Below are positions 62,112 through 64,000 of a stretch of 64,000 nt of DNA, piece by piece. Position numbers and translations under genes: made by a program. Every line of letters starts with the position of its first letter. The first letter of the stretch is position 1. The DNA lies in contig NZ_CAMYPD010000005.1 in NCBI RefSeq assembly GCF_947286155.1, forward strand, positions 33,591 to 97,590, read 5' to 3'. The stretch is from an uncultured Tessaracoccus sp. Lineage in GTDB: Bacteria; Actinomycetota; Actinomycetes; Propionibacteriales; Propionibacteriaceae. The notes below the pieces were generated by a model. That model was not told the DNA's origin and did not search any database. It saw only the letters and a list, made by a program, of their open reading frames with translations.

Positions 62112-62414
62112 CTAGTGAGGGTGGGTGGCGTCGTGAGGCGCTTCGACGTCCCAGCCTTCGAGGTCGACGGCGAGGCGCACGGCGTCGCGGATGCGGGGGC
62201 CGTGGTCTACCCAGCTGTGCGGCGAGGCGAGCGTGGCGACGAGCCCGTCGTCGACGATTTCGAGTGCGCTCAATACGCGGTACTCCAGCAGGGGTCCGAC
62301 GGTGCCCGGCGCTGCGGTGACATGCCCGGATGGGAGGTGGGCGACGTCGGTGACGAACAGCAGGCTGCGGGAGTCGCCGTCGATGGGCTTGGGTGTCACT
62401 TCACGCCTCGGCAC
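62112..62414 (-). CDS. Uncharacterised 100-aa protein coupled to the SMR pair
   Basis: A GTG-initiated ORF overlapping the end of the second SMR gene by 14 nt and filling the gap to the YibE/F-like gene. The sequence SRSLLFVTDVAHLPSGHVTA... and LLEYRVLSALEIVDDGLVATL looks like a small mixed alpha/beta domain ending HDATHPH. No family recognised. The exact fit between neighbours and coupling argue that it is real, but high-GC antisense artefacts are possible. Confidence 0.55.
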   Translation of the reverse strand: MPRREVTPKPIDGDSRSLLFVTDVAHLPSGHVTAAPGTVGPLLEYRVLSALEIVDDGLVATLASPHSWVDHGPRIRDAVRLAVDLEGWDVEAPHDATHPH

Positions 62415-62751
62415 CTGTGACCTCCTGTTCGGGTTTGTCGAGCAGTTTCAATCCGATGACGCACCCGACGATACCGGCCAAAAACAGACCCTTCAGCCAC
62501 GACAGCTCCTCGGCCCCAGTGGCCGACGCGTATATGACGGTGAGCACGGTACCTACACTCGTCCACACGGCGTACGCGGTGCCGGTGGGGATGCGTCGCA
62601 TCGCAATAGCAAGGCCGATGCTCGACAACGTCGTGGCGACGAGGAACAGCAGCGTCGGGGCGAGGAGGGTGAACCCCCGCGACGCGGCGAGCGCGTTCGC
62701 CCACACAGCCTCGAGCACTGCGCTGACAAGCAGAATTGCCCAGTGCTTCAC
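62401..62751 (-). CDS. SMR-family efflux transporter subunit 2
   Basis: A 116-aa four-helix protein of the small multidrug resistance family: HWAILLVSAVLEAVWANALA (with the conserved membrane Glu), LLFLVATTLSSIGLAIAMR, IPTGTAYAVWTSVGTVLTV (the G-T-A-Y-A-V-W motif), and LFLAGIVGCVIGLKLL. The two-gene form (like EbrAB/YkkCD) works as an antiparallel heterodimer exporting cationic or guanidinium compounds. GTG 62751 overlaps the partner stop by 4 nt. Confidence 0.93.
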   Translation of the reverse strand: MKHWAILLVSAVLEAVWANALAASRGFTLLAPTLLFLVATTLSSIGLAIAMRRIPTGTAYAVWTSVGTVLTVIYASATGAEELSWLKGLFLAGIVGCVIGLKLLDKPEQEVTGAEA

Positions 62752-63062
62752 GCGACCACCTTCAGCCCGACGACGCAGCTGATGATGCCCACGATGAGCA
62801 GTACTTTGGCGAGGCTGACGGGTTCGGTGCCGCGCAACATGGCCCAGGCGACGGTGAGTGTCGCGCCAGTCGCGGTCCACACCGCATAGGCCGTGCCGGT
62901 GGGCAGCGCCTCGAGGGCGATTCCGAGCCCGACGAGCGAAAGCACCGCGCCGATGAAGAATACGACGGTGGGCTTCCACCGTCGGAACCCATCCGACGCG
63001 GCAAGCGCCGACGCCCAGACCGCCTCGAGCACGCCCGAGGCCAACAAGATCACCCAGCTCAT
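62748..63062 (-). CDS. SMR-family efflux transporter subunit 1
   Basis: A 104-aa partner: SWVILLASGVLEAVWASALA carries the conserved Glu, LPTGTAYAVWTATGATLTV the helix-3 motif, and VLLIVGIISCVVGLKVV the last helix. The frame opens at 63074, but the ATG at 63062 gives the standard SMR N-terminus. The pair shares high similarity and is a tandem duplication. No guanidine riboswitch is evident upstream in 63063-63214. Confidence 0.93.
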   Translation of the reverse strand: MSWVILLASGVLEAVWASALAASDGFRRWKPTVVFFIGAVLSLVGLGIALEALPTGTAYAVWTATGATLTVAWAMLRGTEPVSLAKVLLIVGIISCVVGLKVVA

Positions 63063-63214
63063 GCCACTTCCCAATGTTGGTTCGATTGCGGTTGGCCAGT
63101 CTTGTCTTCACCCGGTACTGATCCGTCGTCGGGGGCACAGCGCCACTCATACCCTAGCAACGTGGCTTCGGCGCCTGGCTACGCTGGAGGTACGACCTGA
63201 GAAAGGACAACCTT

Positions 63215-63622
63215 ATGGCCCTCGGATTCCTCACTCGTTCAATGCTGGCTAGCGTGTTCGTCGTCGGCGGTCTTGATTCCGCTAAGCAGCCCGGCCCGCG
63301 TGCCGACATGGCGCAGCAGTTCATGTCGAAGCTCAACGTCGATCTTGACGACGAGGAGTCAGCCACGCTGGTGAAAACCAACGGCGCGCTGCAGGTGCTC
63401 GGCAGCGTGGCGTTGTCGCTCGGCATCTTTCCTCGTCTGGCTGCGCTCGGGTTGTTCGGTTCGCTCGCCGCGACGACCGTCGCCGGGCATCCTTTCTGGA
63501 AAGTGAGCGACGAGCAGGAGCGCCAGGGGCAGTTCTTCCACTTCCTGAAGAACGTCGGCCTGGCCGGTGCCCTGCTCGCTATCGCTTTCGGCCCCAACAC
63601 CAAGGCCTCGAAGAAGAAGTAA
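63215..63622 (+). CDS. DoxX-family membrane protein 2
   Basis: A 135-aa membrane protein with helices near residues 5-22, 55-75, 75-93 and 108-125. FLTRSMLASVFVVGGLDSAK and the closing FFHFLKNVGLAGALLAIAFGP are typical of the DoxX family. It is shorter than and only distantly similar to the DoxX protein at 12596. GAAAGGAC precedes the ATG by 7 nt. Role unknown. Confidence 0.86.
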   Translation: MALGFLTRSMLASVFVVGGLDSAKQPGPRADMAQQFMSKLNVDLDDEESATLVKTNGALQVLGSVALSLGIFPRLAALGLFGSLAATTVAGHPFWKVSDEQERQGQFFHFLKNVGLAGALLAIAFGPNTKASKKK

Positions 63623-63635
63623 CTGTTTGGTTGCC

Positions 63636-63936
63636 TCGGTGGTTGAGTAGCACCCGTGGGACGAGTATCGAAACCGAGCCAGCTCAGACGGTTAAGTAGC
63701 GGCCGTAGGCCGCGTATCGAAACCGAACACGAAACTTCAAAATCCGTACGCAGATGAGATGAAGGGCCCGATCTAGGGGTGTTAAATCAATCTGCGTACG
63801 GATTTTGAAGTTTTTCGGCGCATCTCGATACGGCGACTGCGTCGCCTACTCGATAGTCGGGCGTGAGGCGTCTTCCATCGGTGGTTGAGCCCGCAGGGCC
63901 CGGTGGTTGAGTAGCGAGCGAAGCTCGTGTATCGAA
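63636..63936. repeat. Cluster of REP-like hairpins (family R3) after the DoxX gene
   Basis: Units GGTGGTTGAGTAG-(stem)-GTATCGAAACC at 63637-63675 and 63689-63724, a TCTCGATAC...CTACTCGA variant at 63823-63853, and another at 63901-63936, mostly opposite in orientation to the 15 kb cluster. Together with R5 and R6 they fill 63623-64000; I see no gene in this stretch. Confidence 0.85.
63732..63813. repeat. Inverted repeat R6 (82 bp)
   Basis: Perfect 23-nt arms (63732-63754 and 63791-63813; core ACTTCAAAATCCGTACGCAG) around a 36-nt centre, inserted between R3 units. Only one copy is in the window. Confidence 0.88.
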
Positions 63937-63948
63937 AACACACCCGCT

Positions 63949-63990
63949 AGGTGGCAGATTGTGGCCCGTCTTTGGGCGCAAAATCGCCAC
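63949..63990. repeat. Inverted-repeat family R5, copy 2
   Basis: GTGGCAGATT and its imperfect inverse AAATCGCCAC around TTTGGGCGCA; the reverse complement aligns with copy 1 across about 40 nt. The arms are less perfect than in copy 1. Confidence 0.75.
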
Positions 63991-64000
63991 TGGATCTTCC

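Noticed and set aside
63787..63990. 67-aa open frame at the window end
   Set aside because: Lies entirely within repeats R6, R3 and R5.

Overview
This 64 kb window is high-GC actinobacterial chromosome. Evidence for that: DnaK preceded by two HspR/HAIR boxes, an actinobacterial-type translational T-box before ileS, overlapping alpha/beta starts in the aspartokinase gene as in Corynebacterium, several leaderless genes with TANNNT boxes 6-7 nt before the start codon, and GTGA/ATGA coupled stops and starts. A fused BluB-CobT lower-ligand enzyme, known from Propionibacterium freudenreichii, points to Propionibacteriaceae or a close relative; I cannot name the genus. No tRNA, rRNA, CRISPR array, IS element or prophage was seen.

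Layout. 1-7 kb: dnaK (3' part cut by the window edge), bluB-cobT, an HrpB-type helicase and a DUF1707 protein. 7-13 kb: two paralogous secreted proteins that end exactly at an LPSTGV sorting-like motif, nadE, an acetyltransferase, thrC and a DoxX protein. 13-16 kb: an OmpR-type two-component system and deoC. 16-30 kb: a minus-strand operon FHA / 2071-aa Ig-FnIII protein / MoxR / DUF58 / transglutaminase-like / RDD-FHA. It resembles the bifidobacterial PFNA cluster but has no kinase, and its transglutaminase domain has lost the catalytic Cys and His. 30-41 kb: a MalY/PatB lyase, a duplicated-domain protein, ileS, a MazEF-like pair, a Gfo/Idh oxidoreductase, two tandem double-GNAT genes with a conserved structured leader, and lysC.

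41.5-57.9 kb is the most striking region: ten tightly packed minus-strand genes, most with overlapping stops and starts. They encode a small membrane protein, a secreted membrane-anchored vWA protein with intact MIDAS, a 1162-aa tubulin-like protein, an 877-aa coiled-coil membrane protein, a multi-pass membrane protein, a cytoplasmic Fn3-like protein, a GAP1-like protein, a cytoplasmic vWA protein with degenerate MIDAS, a zinc-ribbon P-loop GTPase and a TerD-like protein. The combination recalls the GTPase-centred and Ter-type conflict/stress systems predicted by comparative genomics. I read it as a membrane-spanning NTP-dependent stress or defence machine; this is inference.

57.9-64 kb: a BetP-like betaine transporter, a B-box rhomboid protease, a YibE/F-like membrane protein, a paired SMR exporter, a small partner ORF and a second DoxX protein.

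Across the window, intergenic spaces carry at least five unrelated families of long inverted repeats (about 40-105 bp) plus REP-like hairpins. One repeat half lies in frame inside the helicase gene and one REP supplies the C-terminus of the histidine kinase.
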